Shown piece by piece: positions 49,843 to 59,851 of a DNA stretch of 64,000 nucleotides. Origin of the DNA: Qipengyuania nanhaisediminis (lineage in GTDB: Bacteria; Pseudomonadota; Alphaproteobacteria; Sphingomonadales; Sphingomonadaceae); contig NZ_FOWZ01000003.1 of NCBI RefSeq assembly GCF_900115585.1, forward strand, positions 62,001 to 126,000, written 5' to 3'. Made by a program: the position numbers and the translations under genes. The notes beneath the pieces were generated by a model that was not told the origin of the DNA, did not search any database, and saw only the letters and a program-made list of their open reading frames with translations. Position 1 is the stretch's first letter. Each line of letters opens with the position of its first letter.

Positions 49843-51335
49843 TGCCAGAGACCGCAAACGACCTTACGAATCTCGGCGTGAAGGAAATCCGCGACGGCGT
49901 GGCCGGCGGCGATTTCACCGCGCGCGAAGTGGCCGAAAGCTTCAACGCCGCTGTCGCAGCCGCTGCCGAACTCAACGCGTTCATCGTCACGACGCCCGAT
50001 CATGCACTCGCAGCCGCCGATGCGGTCGATGCGAAGCGTGCCAAGGGCGAAGACCTCGGCAAGATGGGCGGCGTGCCTATCGGCATGAAGGACCTGTTTG
50101 CAACCCACGGCGTCCAGACCACGGCCGCCAGCCACATCCTCGAAGGGTTCAAGCCGCAGTACGAAAGCACTGTCAGCCAGAACCTTTGGGATGCAGGCGC
50201 GGGCATGCTGGGCAAGCTCAACCTCGACCAGTTCGCGATGGGCTCCTCGAACGAGACCAGCTACTTCGGCAATGTCAATTCGCCGTGGAAGAAGGACGGC
50301 ACCAATACCGCGATGAGCCCGGGTGGTTCGTCCGGCGGTTCCTCCTCCGCCGTCGCTGCGCGCATTGCGCCTGCCGCCACCGGCACCGACACCGGCGGTT
50401 CGATCCGCCAGCCTGCAGCATTTACCGGCATTTGCGGCATCAAGCCGACCTATGGCCGTTGTAGCCGCTGGGGCGTCGTCGCCTTTGCCAGCAGCCTGGA
50501 CCAGGCAGGCCCGATGGCGCGCAGCGTCGAAGATTGCGCGATCATGCTCGAAGCCATGGCCGGTTTCGATCCCAAGGACGCGACGTCCCTCCAGATGGAC
50601 GTGCCGAACTGGGAAGCCGCGCTCGATGCGGACCTCAAAGGCAAGAAGATCGGTATCCCGAAGGAATACCGCATGGACGGCACCGACCAGGCCATTCTCT
50701 ACAGCTGGGAACAGGGCAAGGCATGGCTGCGCGATGCAGGAGCGGAAATCGTCGATATCTCGCTGCCGCATACCAAGTATGCGCTGCCGGCCTATTACAT
50801 CATCGCCCCCGCAGAAGCCTCGTCCAACCTCGCGCGTTATGACGGCGTGCGCTACGGCTTGCGCGACCTGCCCGAGGGCGCTGGCCTGCAGGACATGTAC
50901 GCCGCCACCCGCGCCGCCGGTTTCGGTGATGAGGTGAAGCGCCGCGTGCTGATCGGCACCTACGTGCTCAGCGCCGGTTTCTACGACGCCTATTACACGC
51001 AGGCGCAGAAGATCCGCACGCTGGTGGCACAGGATTTCGAGAAGGCTTTCGGCCAGTGTGACGCGATCCTTGCGCCGACCACGCCGACCGCCAGCTTCCC
51101 GCTGGGTTCGCTCAACGAAGATCCGCTGACAATGTATTTGAACGACGTTTTCGCCGTTCCCGCATCGCTGGCCGGCCTTCCCGCGATGAGTGTGCCGGCC
51201 ACGATCAACGAGGACGGCCTCCCGCTCGGCCTGCAGATCGTCGGCAAGCCCTTCGACGAGCAGGGCGTGCTCAACGCCGGTCTCGCTATCCAGCAGCGCG
51301 CCGGGTTCGAAGCCAAGCCGGACAAGTGGTGGTAA
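49842..51335 (+). CDS. gatA: Aspartyl/glutamyl-tRNA amidotransferase subunit A (amidase)
   Basis: A 497-residue amidase-signature enzyme with a complete Ser-cisSer-Lys triad: Lys83 in [10 protein letters not shown], the Gly/Ser signature [17 protein letters not shown] (Ser163/164) and Ser187 in [15 protein letters not shown]. Later ANIR-like segments and the C-terminal [19 protein letters not shown] are typical. It releases ammonia from glutamine for transfer to Glu-tRNA-Gln. It overlaps gatC by one base. gatB, its usual neighbour, follows only after an opposite-strand FkbM gene. Confidence 0.97.
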   Translation: MPETANDLTNLGVKEIRDGVAGGDFTAREVAESFNAAVAAAAELNAFIVTTPDHALAAADAVDAKRAKGEDLGKMGGVPIGMKDLFATHGVQTTAASHILEGFKPQYESTVSQNLWDAGAGMLGKLNLDQFAMGSSNETSYFGNVNSPWKKDGTNTAMSPGGSSGGSSSAVAARIAPAATGTDTGGSIRQPAAFTGICGIKPTYGRCSRWGVVAFASSLDQAGPMARSVEDCAIMLEAMAGFDPKDATSLQMDVPNWEAALDADLKGKKIGIPKEYRMDGTDQAILYSWEQGKAWLRDAGAEIVDISLPHTKYALPAYYIIAPAEASSNLARYDGVRYGLRDLPEGAGLQDMYAATRAAGFGDEVKRRVLIGTYVLSAGFYDAYYTQAQKIRTLVAQDFEKAFGQCDAILAPTTPTASFPLGSLNEDPLTMYLNDVFAVPASLAGLPAMSVPATINEDGLPLGLQIVGKPFDEQGVLNAGLAIQQRAGFEAKPDKWW

Positions 51336-51339
51336 TCGC

Positions 51340-52122
51340 CTAGCGGACGAGGACGTACCAGTCGTCGAATTGCGACAGGTCCTCGAAGCGCCGTTCGTAG
51401 CCCTGCGATGTCAGCAGCATGTGGATGCGCTCGCGGTCGGGCGTGTAATTATGCTCGACCGTGATGCAGCCGATAGGGCGCGACGCGAAGTCGTAGGCCT
51501 CGAGGATGGCGAACTCGCTGCCTTCTGTGTCGATCGACAGGTAATCGATCGTGGCAGGCGCATCATGCCGGTCGAGTAGGTCGCCGAGGGATACGGTGCG
51601 CACGTCATAGCGCTTCGCCGCGCGCCGCTCGTGATGGTCGCGCGCGCTGAAGGCCTCGATAGTGGACGTTTCCGACCATTCCGCTTCGCAAAACGACAGC
51701 GTTTCTCCGGTCTTAGCCCACACGCAATCGTAGTCCTTGGCCGCGCTGCGTCCGGAGTTCTCCAGCCGCCCGCGCCAGACCCGGCCCGGTTCGGCAAGGA
51801 TGCCGCGCCAGCCGAAGTGTTTCTCCAGGAGGTAGGAATTGCTGAGCGTGACGCCGTCGGTCGCGCCGAATTCCACGAAGAACCCGCTGCGTTTCCAGCC
51901 GGTTGCGGACAGGGCGAAGAAGTCCTGGTTCAATTGCGACGGACTGTGCGGGAGCAAATCCAGCGCCTCGCGCAAGCGCCCGTCTTCCACCATCGGGAGC
52001 AGCAGCGCCTTTTCACCGAGCAGCACCTTGTCGCTCATTTCGGCAAGCGTTCCGGCAGGTACCAGCTCTCTCCCGGCCAAGGCGGCCAGGCGGCGTGCCA
52101 GAAACTTTGCAATCGGTCGCAT
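51340..52122 (-). CDS. FkbM-family SAM-dependent methyltransferase
   Basis: A 260-residue protein with the FkbM-type Rossmann methyltransferase domain: [32 protein letters not shown] (segments [13 protein letters not shown] and GWRGILAEP), [36 protein letters not shown] (segments [11 protein letters not shown]) and ITVEHNY. Members O- or N-methylate sugars, lipids or small peptides; the substrate here is unknown. It lies on the opposite strand between gatA and gatB, ending 4 bases from the gatA stop. The N-terminal ~75 residues before the domain are helical and of unknown role. Confidence 0.85.
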   Translation of the reverse strand: MRPIAKFLARRLAALAGRELVPAGTLAEMSDKVLLGEKALLLPMVEDGRLREALDLLPHSPSQLNQDFFALSATGWKRSGFFVEFGATDGVTLSNSYLLEKHFGWRGILAEPGRVWRGRLENSGRSAAKDYDCVWAKTGETLSFCEAEWSETSTIEAFSARDHHERRAAKRYDVRTVSLGDLLDRHDAPATIDYLSIDTEGSEFAILEAYDFASRPIGCITVEHNYTPDRERIHMLLTSQGYERRFEDLSQFDDWYVLVR

Positions 52123-52167
52123 CCAGCCCCTTCCATCGTGCGCTGCAAACGCTTATCGGCATGCACC

Positions 52168-53667
52168 ATGACTAGCTACACAATTCAGGGCGCAACGGGC
52201 GAATGGGAGGTCGTGATCGGCCTCGAAGTCCACGCGCAGGTCACGTCCAACGCCAAGCTGTTCAGCGGCGCCTCCACCGCATTCGGGGCCGAACCGAATA
52301 CGCAGGTGAGCCTGGTCGATGCGGCCATGCCCGGCATGCTGCCCGTTCCCAATCGCGAATGCATCCGCCAGGCCGTGCGCACCGGCATGGCGATCGAGGC
52401 GCAGATCAACAAGTGGAGCCGGTTCGACCGCAAGAACTACTTCTACGCCGACCTGCCGCAGGGCTACCAGATCAGCCAGCTCTACCACCCGATCGTGGGC
52501 GAGGGACAGCTCGTGATCGAGGCGGACGAGAAGGCCGGTATCGCGCAAGACAAGGTCATCGGGATCGAGCGCATCCACGTCGAACAGGACGCGGGCAAGC
52601 TGATGCACGACCAGCATCCGACCATGTCCTATGTCGACCTCAATCGCACGGGCATCGCCCTGATGGAGATCGTCTCCAAGCCCGACATGACCTCGCCTGC
52701 AGAAGCGGGCGCCTATGTGCGCAAGCTGCGTTCGATCCTGCGCTATGTCGGCAGTTGCGACGGCAATATGGAACAGGGCTCGATGCGCGCCGACGTCAAC
52801 GTCTCGGTCCGCAAGGTCGGCTCCAGCGAACTGGGCACCCGCACCGAAACCAAGAACGTGAACTCGGTCCGCTTCGTGATGGCGGTGATCGAACAGGAAG
52901 CGCGCCGCCAAGTCGACCTGATCGAGGACGGCGGCAGCGTTGTGCAGGAAACGCGGCTTTACGATCCGGACCGCAATGAAACGCGCTCCATGCGCAGCAA
53001 GGAAGACGCGCACGATTATCGCTACTTCCCCGATCCCGATCTCCTCCCGCTGGAGCTGGAAGACAGCTTCATCGAGGAATGCCGCGCCAGCCTGCCGGAA
53101 CTGCCCGACGCCAAGCGCCAGCGTTACGAGAAAGAGCTGGGCCTCACACCCTACAATGCGCGCGAACTGACGGCAGAAGTCGAAACCTTCGGCCGCTTCG
53201 AGACGCTGCTTTCCGCAACGGCCGGCCAGATCGGCAAGCCCGAGGTCAAGGTCGCGACGCAGGTGGCGAACTGGGCGCTTTCGGTCGCTCCCGGCGTCAT
53301 GAAGTCGCTGGGCGATGAAGCCGATCCGGCCAATGCCACTGCCGAAGCGCAGGCGAAGATCCTGGCAATGCAGGACAAGGGCGAGATCTCCGGCGGTCAG
53401 GCCAAGGAAATTTACGAACACGTCCTTCGCACCGGCGGCGATCCCGAAGCCATCGCGGACGAGAAGGGTCTCAAGCAGGTCAGCGACACCGGCGCCATCG
53501 AGGCGGCGATCGACGAAATTATCGCTGCCAACGCCGACAAGGTAGAAGAATATTGCGGCGGCAAGGACAAGCTGTTCGGTTTCTTCGTCGGCCAGACCAT
53601 GAAGGCCATGCAGGGCAAGGCCAATCCGGCGGTCGTGAACCAGATCCTCAAGGACAAGCTGGGCTAA
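52168..53667 (+). CDS. gatB: Aspartyl/glutamyl-tRNA amidotransferase subunit B
   Basis: A 499-residue protein: [24 protein letters not shown] at the N terminus (segments VIGLEVHAQ), [32 protein letters not shown] (segments [16 protein letters not shown]) and [13 protein letters not shown], plus the C-terminal tRNA-binding helical tail (residues ~350-499, YqeY-like). It activates Glu-tRNA-Gln and accepts the ammonia from GatA. I chose ATG at 52168 rather than a far upstream start that crosses the FkbM gene. It is separated from gatCA by the opposite-strand methyltransferase, so it must have its own promoter. Confidence 0.97.
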   Translation: MTSYTIQGATGEWEVVIGLEVHAQVTSNAKLFSGASTAFGAEPNTQVSLVDAAMPGMLPVPNRECIRQAVRTGMAIEAQINKWSRFDRKNYFYADLPQGYQISQLYHPIVGEGQLVIEADEKAGIAQDKVIGIERIHVEQDAGKLMHDQHPTMSYVDLNRTGIALMEIVSKPDMTSPAEAGAYVRKLRSILRYVGSCDGNMEQGSMRADVNVSVRKVGSSELGTRTETKNVNSVRFVMAVIEQEARRQVDLIEDGGSVVQETRLYDPDRNETRSMRSKEDAHDYRYFPDPDLLPLELEDSFIEECRASLPELPDAKRQRYEKELGLTPYNARELTAEVETFGRFETLLSATAGQIGKPEVKVATQVANWALSVAPGVMKSLGDEADPANATAEAQAKILAMQDKGEISGGQAKEIYEHVLRTGGDPEAIADEKGLKQVSDTGAIEAAIDEIIAANADKVEEYCGGKDKLFGFFVGQTMKAMQGKANPAVVNQILKDKLG

Positions 53668-53696
53668 ACACCCGGCCAAGAACAGGGGGGAGGGCG

Positions 53697-54152
53697 ATGA
53701 CCTCCATCGTCCTCGTCCATCCCGAGATACCCGGCAACACCGGCGCGGTGGGGCGCACCTGCGTGGCGCTCGACATGGAGCTGGTGCTGATCCACCCCCT
53801 CGGCTTCGAGATTTCGGACAAGCGGGTGAAGCGGTCCGGACTCGACTACTGGCCGCATATCCGGCTGGTCGAATTCGCCAGCTGGGAGGACTTCCTGGCC
53901 GAGCGTGATCCGCGCGCGGACCAGATGTTCCTGTTCGAGGAATATGCCAAGCGCAGTTTCTACAAACCCGACTATCCCGAGGACGCCTATCTTGTCTTCG
54001 GCCGCGAGACGAAGGGGTTGCCCGCCGACATAGTTTCCGCCCACGAGGCTCAGCTGGTCGGCCTGCCGATGCGATCGGACAAGGTGCGTTCGCTCAACCT
54101 TGCGAACACGGTGGCGGCTGCAGCGTACCAGGCGGTTCGCACCCACATCTGA
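53697..54152 (+). CDS. trmL: tRNA (cytidine/uridine-34-2'-O)-methyltransferase TrmL
   Basis: A 151-residue SPOUT enzyme of the TrmL type, at the usual short length. It has the N-terminal VLVHPEIPGNTGAVGRTCVAL, the middle VFGRETKGLPADIV and the C-terminal knot motif LPMRSDKVRSLNLANTVAAAAYQA (segments RSLNLANTVA). It 2'-O-methylates the wobble base of leucine tRNAs. ATG at 53697 follows the strong GGGGGGAGGG ribosome site; earlier codons overlap gatB. It lies 29 bases after gatB and is probably co-transcribed. Confidence 0.93.
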   Translation: MTSIVLVHPEIPGNTGAVGRTCVALDMELVLIHPLGFEISDKRVKRSGLDYWPHIRLVEFASWEDFLAERDPRADQMFLFEEYAKRSFYKPDYPEDAYLVFGRETKGLPADIVSAHEAQLVGLPMRSDKVRSLNLANTVAAAAYQAVRTHI

Positions 54153-54274
54153 ACGCCGTTCGTCGGTCGGCCATGTCCCCGACAGAAGTCTTGCTTGCGC
54201 AAGCCCTTGCCAGCTTTTAGCCCTCTGCGCGTTTCGCGCGCATTCTCGCGCGCCATGTGAGGGACTGAAAACCA

Positions 54275-56437
54275 ATGCGTAAGACCGCCACCATCGCGGC
54301 GCTGCTCGCTTGCACCGCGACCGCGCCGATTGCCGCCAAGGAAGGCATGTTCACGCCCGGCCAGCTGCCGGAAATCGCCGAGGACCTGAAGGAAACCGGG
54401 CTCGAAATCGATCCGGAAACGCTGACCGACCTGACCGGCTTCCCGATGGGTGCGATCGTGTCGCTCGGCGGCTGTTCCGCCAGCTTCGTTTCGCCCGAAG
54501 GCCTGGTGGTGACCAACCACCACTGTGCGCGCGGTTCGGTCCAGTACAACTCCACCGCCGAGAACAACTATCTCGAGAACGGCTTCCTCGCCAAGGCGAA
54601 GGGCGACGAACTGCCTGCCGCACCCGGCTCGCGCATCTATGTCACGACCGAGATCACCGACGTGACGGCCCGCATGCGCGACGGCGTCGATGCCCTTTCG
54701 GCGACCGAGCGTTACGACACGCTCGAACAGCGCATGAAGGACATCACGGCAGAGTGCGAGCAGGATGCCGGATCGCGTTGCCAGGTCGCCAGCTTCTATG
54801 GCGGCGCGGAATATACGCTGATCAAGCGCCTCGAAGTGCGCGACGTGCGCCTCGTCTATGCGCCTGCCGACTCCATCGGCAAGTATGGCGGCGATATCGA
54901 TAACTGGATGTGGCCGCGTCATACGGGCGACTTCGCCTTCTACCGCGCCTATGTCGCACCCGACGGTTCGGCTGCGGACTATTCCGAAGACAACGTGCCT
55001 TACCAGCCCGAGCACCATCTCAAGGTCAGCGCGGCCGACCTCGATGACGGCGATTTCGTGATGGCTGCAGGCTATCCCGGATCGACCCAGCGCTATGCGA
55101 CGCTGGCCGAGGTGGAAAATACCTTCAGCTGGACCTATCCGACCTACGTTACGCTGGTGAACGACTGGATCGACACCATCGAAGAGGCCGCTCCCGAAGG
55201 ATCGGACGCGCGGGTGAAGTATGAATCGCTGCTCGCCGGTCTCAACAACTTCGAAAAGAATACGCGCGGCCAGCTCGAAGGCGCGCGCCGTGTCGGTCTC
55301 GTCGACCGCCGCCGTGCCCGTGAAGAGGAACTGGCTGCGTGGATTGCCGCCGATCCTTCGCGCGCGAATTACGGCGAAGCGATCACCGGCCTGCAGGCGC
55401 TGAACGAAGCAGGTGCGGCCGCCGCGAAGAAGGCCTTCTGGTACAATTTCGCGACCCGTCCTGCCCTGCTTTCGGCGGCGCAGCGCCTCTATCGCCTGTC
55501 GCAGGAACGGCTGAAGCCCGATGCGCAGCGCGAGCCCGGCTACCAGGATCGTGACATGACGTTCTTTGCGCAAGGCCTGCAGGCGCTCGATCGCCGGTAC
55601 GAGGCCTCGGTCGACAAGGCACAGTGGCTGCTGTTCCTCGATACTTATCTTGAAGAACCCGCTGAAAACCGCGTGGCCGTGTTCGACGATGCGCTGGGGC
55701 TCGCCGGCGATGTCGATGCGGCGGCCCTCTCGGCCAAGCTCGACAGCTATTATGCCGGCACCACGCTGGACGACAGCGAAACGCGCCTTGCGCTGATGGA
55801 CGCCAGCCCGGCCGATTTTGAGGCGAGCGAAGACCCGTTCATCCAGCTTGCCGTCGCGCTTTACGAATACGAGCGCGAGCAGGAAGCCGAAGCGGAAGAG
55901 CGTGCAGGCCGTGCGCAGGCGCTGCGCCCCGCCTACATGAAGGCGATCACCCAGTGGCAGCGTTCGCAGGGCCTTTCGACCTATCCCGATGCCAACTCCA
56001 CGCTTCGCGTGACCTATGGCACTGTGATGGGCGGATCGCCGAAGGACGGCATGGCCTATCTGCCGTTCACGACGCTGGAAGGCATCCTCGAAAAGGACAC
56101 CGGCGAAGACCCGTTCAACGCTCCGGCCAAGCAGCTGCAGGAAATCCGCGAGAAGGATTACGGGCCTTATGCGCTCGACAGCATCGGTTCGGTTCCGGTG
56201 AATTTCCTGTCCGACCTCGACAGCACCGGCGGCAATAGCGGCTCGGCCACGCTCAACGCGCGTGCAGAGCTGGTCGGCCTGCTTTTCGACGGCACGTTCG
56301 AAAGCGTCAACTCGGACTGGGACTTCGACCCGCGCACCACGCGCACGATCCATGTCGACACCCGCTACATGCTGTGGGTGATGGACAAGGTCGACGGGGC
56401 CGAGGGCCTGATCGAGGAAATGGACATCGTAGAGTAA
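54275..56437 (+). CDS. S46-family dipeptidyl-peptidase, DPP7/DAP-BII-like
   Basis: A 720-residue serine exopeptidase. A signal peptide (LLACTATAPIAAKEG) is followed by the trypsin-like N-terminal part with GGCSASFVSPEGLVVTNHHC (catalytic His at ~83), a helical insertion between about residues 280 and 550, and TGGNSGSATLN with Ser655. Family knowledge assigns the residue 18 after the Ser as a specificity switch: Gly in DPP7-type (broad, hydrophobic) and Arg in DPP11 (Asp/Glu). Here it is Gly673 (LLFDGTFE). It removes dipeptides from peptide N termini in the periplasm. Start ATG at 54275; a clear terminator follows. Confidence 0.92.
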   Translation: MRKTATIAALLACTATAPIAAKEGMFTPGQLPEIAEDLKETGLEIDPETLTDLTGFPMGAIVSLGGCSASFVSPEGLVVTNHHCARGSVQYNSTAENNYLENGFLAKAKGDELPAAPGSRIYVTTEITDVTARMRDGVDALSATERYDTLEQRMKDITAECEQDAGSRCQVASFYGGAEYTLIKRLEVRDVRLVYAPADSIGKYGGDIDNWMWPRHTGDFAFYRAYVAPDGSAADYSEDNVPYQPEHHLKVSAADLDDGDFVMAAGYPGSTQRYATLAEVENTFSWTYPTYVTLVNDWIDTIEEAAPEGSDARVKYESLLAGLNNFEKNTRGQLEGARRVGLVDRRRAREEELAAWIAADPSRANYGEAITGLQALNEAGAAAAKKAFWYNFATRPALLSAAQRLYRLSQERLKPDAQREPGYQDRDMTFFAQGLQALDRRYEASVDKAQWLLFLDTYLEEPAENRVAVFDDALGLAGDVDAAALSAKLDSYYAGTTLDDSETRLALMDASPADFEASEDPFIQLAVALYEYEREQEAEAEERAGRAQALRPAYMKAITQWQRSQGLSTYPDANSTLRVTYGTVMGGSPKDGMAYLPFTTLEGILEKDTGEDPFNAPAKQLQEIREKDYGPYALDSIGSVPVNFLSDLDSTGGNSGSATLNARAELVGLLFDGTFESVNSDWDFDPRTTRTIHVDTRYMLWVMDKVDGAEGLIEEMDIVE

Positions 56438-56463
56438 CGTCGCCCATACCGAGGCAAAAGAAA

Positions 56464-56497
56464 AGGCCCGCCGGATCGCTCCGGCGGGCCTTTTTTT
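56464..56497 (+). terminator. Bidirectional Rho-independent terminator
   Basis: A perfect 11-bp stem, AGGCCCGCCGG (56464-56474) with CCGGCGGGCCT (56481-56491), loop ATCGCT, followed by seven Ts. The opposite strand is also followed by Ts (AAAAG run upstream), so it can stop the convergent small gene too. Confidence 0.93.
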
Positions 56498-56514
56498 CGG
56501 TTTGACCTGCGGGC

Positions 56515-56820
56515 TTAGCCCTGGCGTTCGCCGGTCAGCGCCATGTCGCCGAATGCGCCGGCGTTGACGGTGCCGGTCAGCTGGTCGCCGTCGACCGTGG
56601 CGTTGCAGTTCAGCGTCATCGGCATGGGGACGGTCATGTCCATCTTCCAGCTCAGCGCATTGCCGTCGATGGTGCCGTCCTTGACGTCCATCGAACCCAT
56701 GCCGCCGGCCATCGAGCCGGTGAAGGTCTTGCCGTCATCGCCCGGAACGACGGTGAAGGTGCCCTTCTGGTCACCCATCGGGCTCTTGACGACGGTGTCA
56801 TAAGTACCGGCTACGGACAT
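56515..56820 (-). CDS. Hypothetical 101-residue protein, beta-rich, Gly/Met-rich
   Basis: I do not recognise a family. The protein begins MSVAGTYDTVVKSPMGDQKGTFTVV and contains alternating polar/hydrophobic strands with many GD/DG turns and Met residues (FTGSMAGGMGSMDVKDG, MDMTVPMPMTLNCNATV, FGDMALTGERQG), suggesting a small beta-barrel or sandwich. There is no signal peptide or membrane helix. ATG at 56820 is preceded by AAGGAGA. It is convergent with the S46 gene, sharing the terminator at 56464-56497. Confidence 0.75.
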   Translation of the reverse strand: MSVAGTYDTVVKSPMGDQKGTFTVVPGDDGKTFTGSMAGGMGSMDVKDGTIDGNALSWKMDMTVPMPMTLNCNATVDGDQLTGTVNAGAFGDMALTGERQG

Positions 56821-56906
56821 GCATATTCTCCTTTTGCGTGACCCGCTGGTGCGGGCCGGATCTGGTGGTGCAGACATCGGCGTTACTTACACCGATGTCA
56901 ACAAGC

Positions 56907-59810
56907 TCATTCCTGCGGTTCGATCACCTCGACTTCGAGGCCGAGCGTGTCGAGCTGCGGGGCGACGACTTCGGCGTCGCCTACTACGATATAGACGATG
57001 TCACCCTCGTTTATGTTCCGCCGCGCCTCGAGGTCGAGTTGCGATGCGGTGAGGGTGTTGTAGCGCGAGGCCAGCGTCTCGTAATAATCGTCCGGGCGGT
57101 CGTAACGCACGATGTTGACCAGCCCGCCGAGCACGTCGCCCGCGGTTTCGAACTGGCCGGGCAATTCACGCATATTGGAATTGACGATCCGCTCCAGCTC
57201 ATTCGGCTGGACGCCGCGCGCATCCACGAAATCGTTGATCTCGCGGCGGATCTCGCTGATCGAATCCCCTGTGCGGTCCGACTGGACCGGAGCGCGCACG
57301 CCGTAGAAGACGCGGTCGAGGCCGCTCGCGATCTGGCTGCCGGCGCCATAGGACCAGCCCTTTTCCTCGCGCAGGTTCATGTTGATGCGCGCAAGGAAGC
57401 CCCCGCCAAGCGCTTCGTTCGACGCGATGAGGGGGATGAGGTCGTCGCGGCCGGTCAGGCCCAGCACCTGGCCGCCGTAGATCACCGATTGCGGCGAGTT
57501 GGGGCGGTTGACCAGAATGATGCGCTGGCGCGGCTCGGGTATGGCGGCGCTGTAATTGCGCTCCGGCTTGGCGGTGGCAGGGGCCTGCCAGTCGCCGAAG
57601 CTTGCCTCGAGCAGGCGCGTCACTTCGGCCAGCGAGGTGTCCCCGACCACGAAGATGCGGGCATTGTCGGGCCGCAGCCAGGTGGCATGGAAAGCGCGCA
57701 GGTCCGCTTCGGTCAGCGCTTCGAGCCGGGCTGCAGAACCAAGGCCCGAGGTTGGCAGGCCATAAGGATGCGGTCCGAAAATCGCGCGGCGACCGGTGCG
57801 ATCGGCGATGGAATTGGGGTTCTTCAGTTCCGACGAGAGGGCGTTGAGCAATTGCGCACGCTCGCGCTCGATCACATTGGCGCGCAGGCCCGGCTGGCGA
57901 ATGGTTTCGGCCAGCAGTTCCAGCGACGGCGCGAGGTTCGGGGCCAGCGCGGCGAGCGAGAAGTTAGTGTAGTCCGCATCGAAACCGTTGAAAATATTCG
58001 CGCCCAGACGTTCCTGCGCGATCGCATAATCGGTCGCATCGAGGCGCTCGGTCCCTTCGCCCATCGTACTCAGAAGCAGGCGCTGCGTGCCGAGCGTCTC
58101 CGCAGTTTCCGCAGCGCGGCCGGCATCGAATTCGACGCGGACCGAAACGGTCGGCACGGCATCGCGGTGCGCGAAATAGACTTCCATGCCGTTCGACAGG
58201 GTCGCACGCTCGATATCCGGGAAGTCGAGACCTTGTAGCGGCTGGAGTTCCGGCAAGGTGTCGCGATCGGCCTGCGCCTGAGTGGCGATCTGCGAAAGGT
58301 CGCAGGTTTCTTCGGCGCAGTAATTGGCCTGCGCGATGTCTTCTATGGAATCGGGCCCGGTCACGGCACCGCCGCGGTCTTCGCCGCCTTCGGTACGTTC
58401 GCCCGGATTGAAGACGAGGTTGAAGACCGGACGCGAAAGCCACTTGCGAGCCAGCGCGTGGACCTGCTCGGGCGTCGCGGCGGCCATCTGGTCGAGCTGG
58501 CGTTCGACATAGCCGGGATCGTTCGCGAACAGTTCGCCCGAGGCAAGCTGCGGCGCCTTGCCGCCGAAGCCGCCGACCGATTCAAGCCCGCGGATCACGC
58601 CCGCCATGGTCGATACCTTGGCACGCTGGAGCTCGTCTTCCGTCGGGCCAGTGGCAAGGAAATCGGCGATCTGCGCGTCAAGCTTGGTGGCGACCTGGTC
58701 GGGATCGACGCCGGGCTTCACATCCGCCTGGACGACGAAGATACCCGCATCTTCCAGCGTGTAGTTGAAGGTGCTGACCGAGACCGCGACAGGGTCCTCG
58801 CGCACGAGCGAATTGTCGAGCCGCGAGCTGGACAGCCCGCCCAGCACCGCAGAGGCGAGGTTCATCGGGACCGACTCCGCCGAATTGGAACCGGGCACGG
58901 TCCACATGCGATAGAGGCGCGTGGTCGAGATCTGGTCGGTCGTGACCTTGGTCTTCTCTTCGGCGAGCGTGGGTACGTCGACGGCGGGATGGACCACTTC
59001 CGGTCCGCGCTCAATATCGCCGAACCACTTCTGTACCTTCTCGCGCGCGGTGGCCGTGTCGATATCGCCAGCCAGCACCAGCACGGCGTTGTTCGGGCCG
59101 TAATGGTCGATGAACCAGTTGCGCACATCGTCCATGGTCGCCGCGTCGAGATCGCCCATCGAGCCGATGGTCGAGTGATGATAGCGGTGGCCCTTGGGGA
59201 AGAGGTTTTCGAAAATTTCGTACCGCAGCAGGCCGAAGGGATTGTTGTCGCCCTGGCGCTTCTCGTTCTGGACGACGCCGCGCTGGTTATCGAGTTTCTC
59301 CTGCGTCACCGCATCGAGCAGGTGACCCATGCGGTCGCTTTCCAGCATCAGCACGCGGTCGAGCGCGCCGGTCGGCACGGTCTGGAAATAGTTCGTGCGG
59401 TCGGGGTTGGTCGTCCCGTTCACATCGGTGCCGCCCATCTGCTGGATATATTCGAACCAGTCTTCGGGCGCGTTTTCCGTACCGTTGAACATGAGGTGTT
59501 CGAACAGATGGGCAAAGCCGGTCTTGCCCTTGGGTTCGTGCTTCGAGCCGACGTCGTACCACACGGATACGCCGACCAGCGGCGCCTTGCGGTCTTCATG
59601 GACCACCACGGTGAGACCGTTGTCGAGGACGAACTTGTCGTAGGGAATGTCCACTTCGGCGACGAGCTGCGAGAGCGGGGCGGGCTCGTAACTGACGGCC
59701 TGCTCGGTAACGGCGGCTTCGATGGAAGCGGTGTCGACGGGTTCCTGCGAATAGGTCGAGCAGGCCGATACGGCGAGAGCGATGACGCTGGCGGAAATAA
59801 TACGTTTCAT
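56907..59810 (-). CDS. M16-family zinc protease lipoprotein with two tandem domains
   Basis: A 967-residue protein. The signal ends in a lipobox-like VSAC (Cys17), followed by an active M16 domain with the inverted zinc motif HLFEH (His101, Glu104, His105) in KTGFAHLFEHLMFNG and the substrate region GGTDVNGTTNPDRTNYF. A second M16-like half begins near residue 500 without a zinc motif, as in pitrilysin-type tandem proteins. These are periplasmic or outer-membrane-linked metallopeptidases. ATG at 59810 (MKRIISASVIALAVSAC) is the natural start; the frame is open far upstream but overlaps the acylase gene. It is followed by an unrelated gene on the same strand. Confidence 0.92.
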   Translation of the reverse strand: MKRIISASVIALAVSACSTYSQEPVDTASIEAAVTEQAVSYEPAPLSQLVAEVDIPYDKFVLDNGLTVVVHEDRKAPLVGVSVWYDVGSKHEPKGKTGFAHLFEHLMFNGTENAPEDWFEYIQQMGGTDVNGTTNPDRTNYFQTVPTGALDRVLMLESDRMGHLLDAVTQEKLDNQRGVVQNEKRQGDNNPFGLLRYEIFENLFPKGHRYHHSTIGSMGDLDAATMDDVRNWFIDHYGPNNAVLVLAGDIDTATAREKVQKWFGDIERGPEVVHPAVDVPTLAEEKTKVTTDQISTTRLYRMWTVPGSNSAESVPMNLASAVLGGLSSSRLDNSLVREDPVAVSVSTFNYTLEDAGIFVVQADVKPGVDPDQVATKLDAQIADFLATGPTEDELQRAKVSTMAGVIRGLESVGGFGGKAPQLASGELFANDPGYVERQLDQMAAATPEQVHALARKWLSRPVFNLVFNPGERTEGGEDRGGAVTGPDSIEDIAQANYCAEETCDLSQIATQAQADRDTLPELQPLQGLDFPDIERATLSNGMEVYFAHRDAVPTVSVRVEFDAGRAAETAETLGTQRLLLSTMGEGTERLDATDYAIAQERLGANIFNGFDADYTNFSLAALAPNLAPSLELLAETIRQPGLRANVIERERAQLLNALSSELKNPNSIADRTGRRAIFGPHPYGLPTSGLGSAARLEALTEADLRAFHATWLRPDNARIFVVGDTSLAEVTRLLEASFGDWQAPATAKPERNYSAAIPEPRQRIILVNRPNSPQSVIYGGQVLGLTGRDDLIPLIASNEALGGGFLARINMNLREEKGWSYGAGSQIASGLDRVFYGVRAPVQSDRTGDSISEIRREINDFVDARGVQPNELERIVNSNMRELPGQFETAGDVLGGLVNIVRYDRPDDYYETLASRYNTLTASQLDLEARRNINEGDIVYIVVGDAEVVAPQLDTLGLEVEVIEPQE

Positions 59811-59851
59811 GGGGGCTCCGAAGGGTATTCTTCTTTGAAGTGCCTGGACGC

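Noticed and set aside
54153..54274. CTTGCGCAAG palindrome between trmL and the S46 gene considered as a regulatory site
   Set aside because: It is a short 10-bp palindrome without a repeat nearby or a linked regulator.
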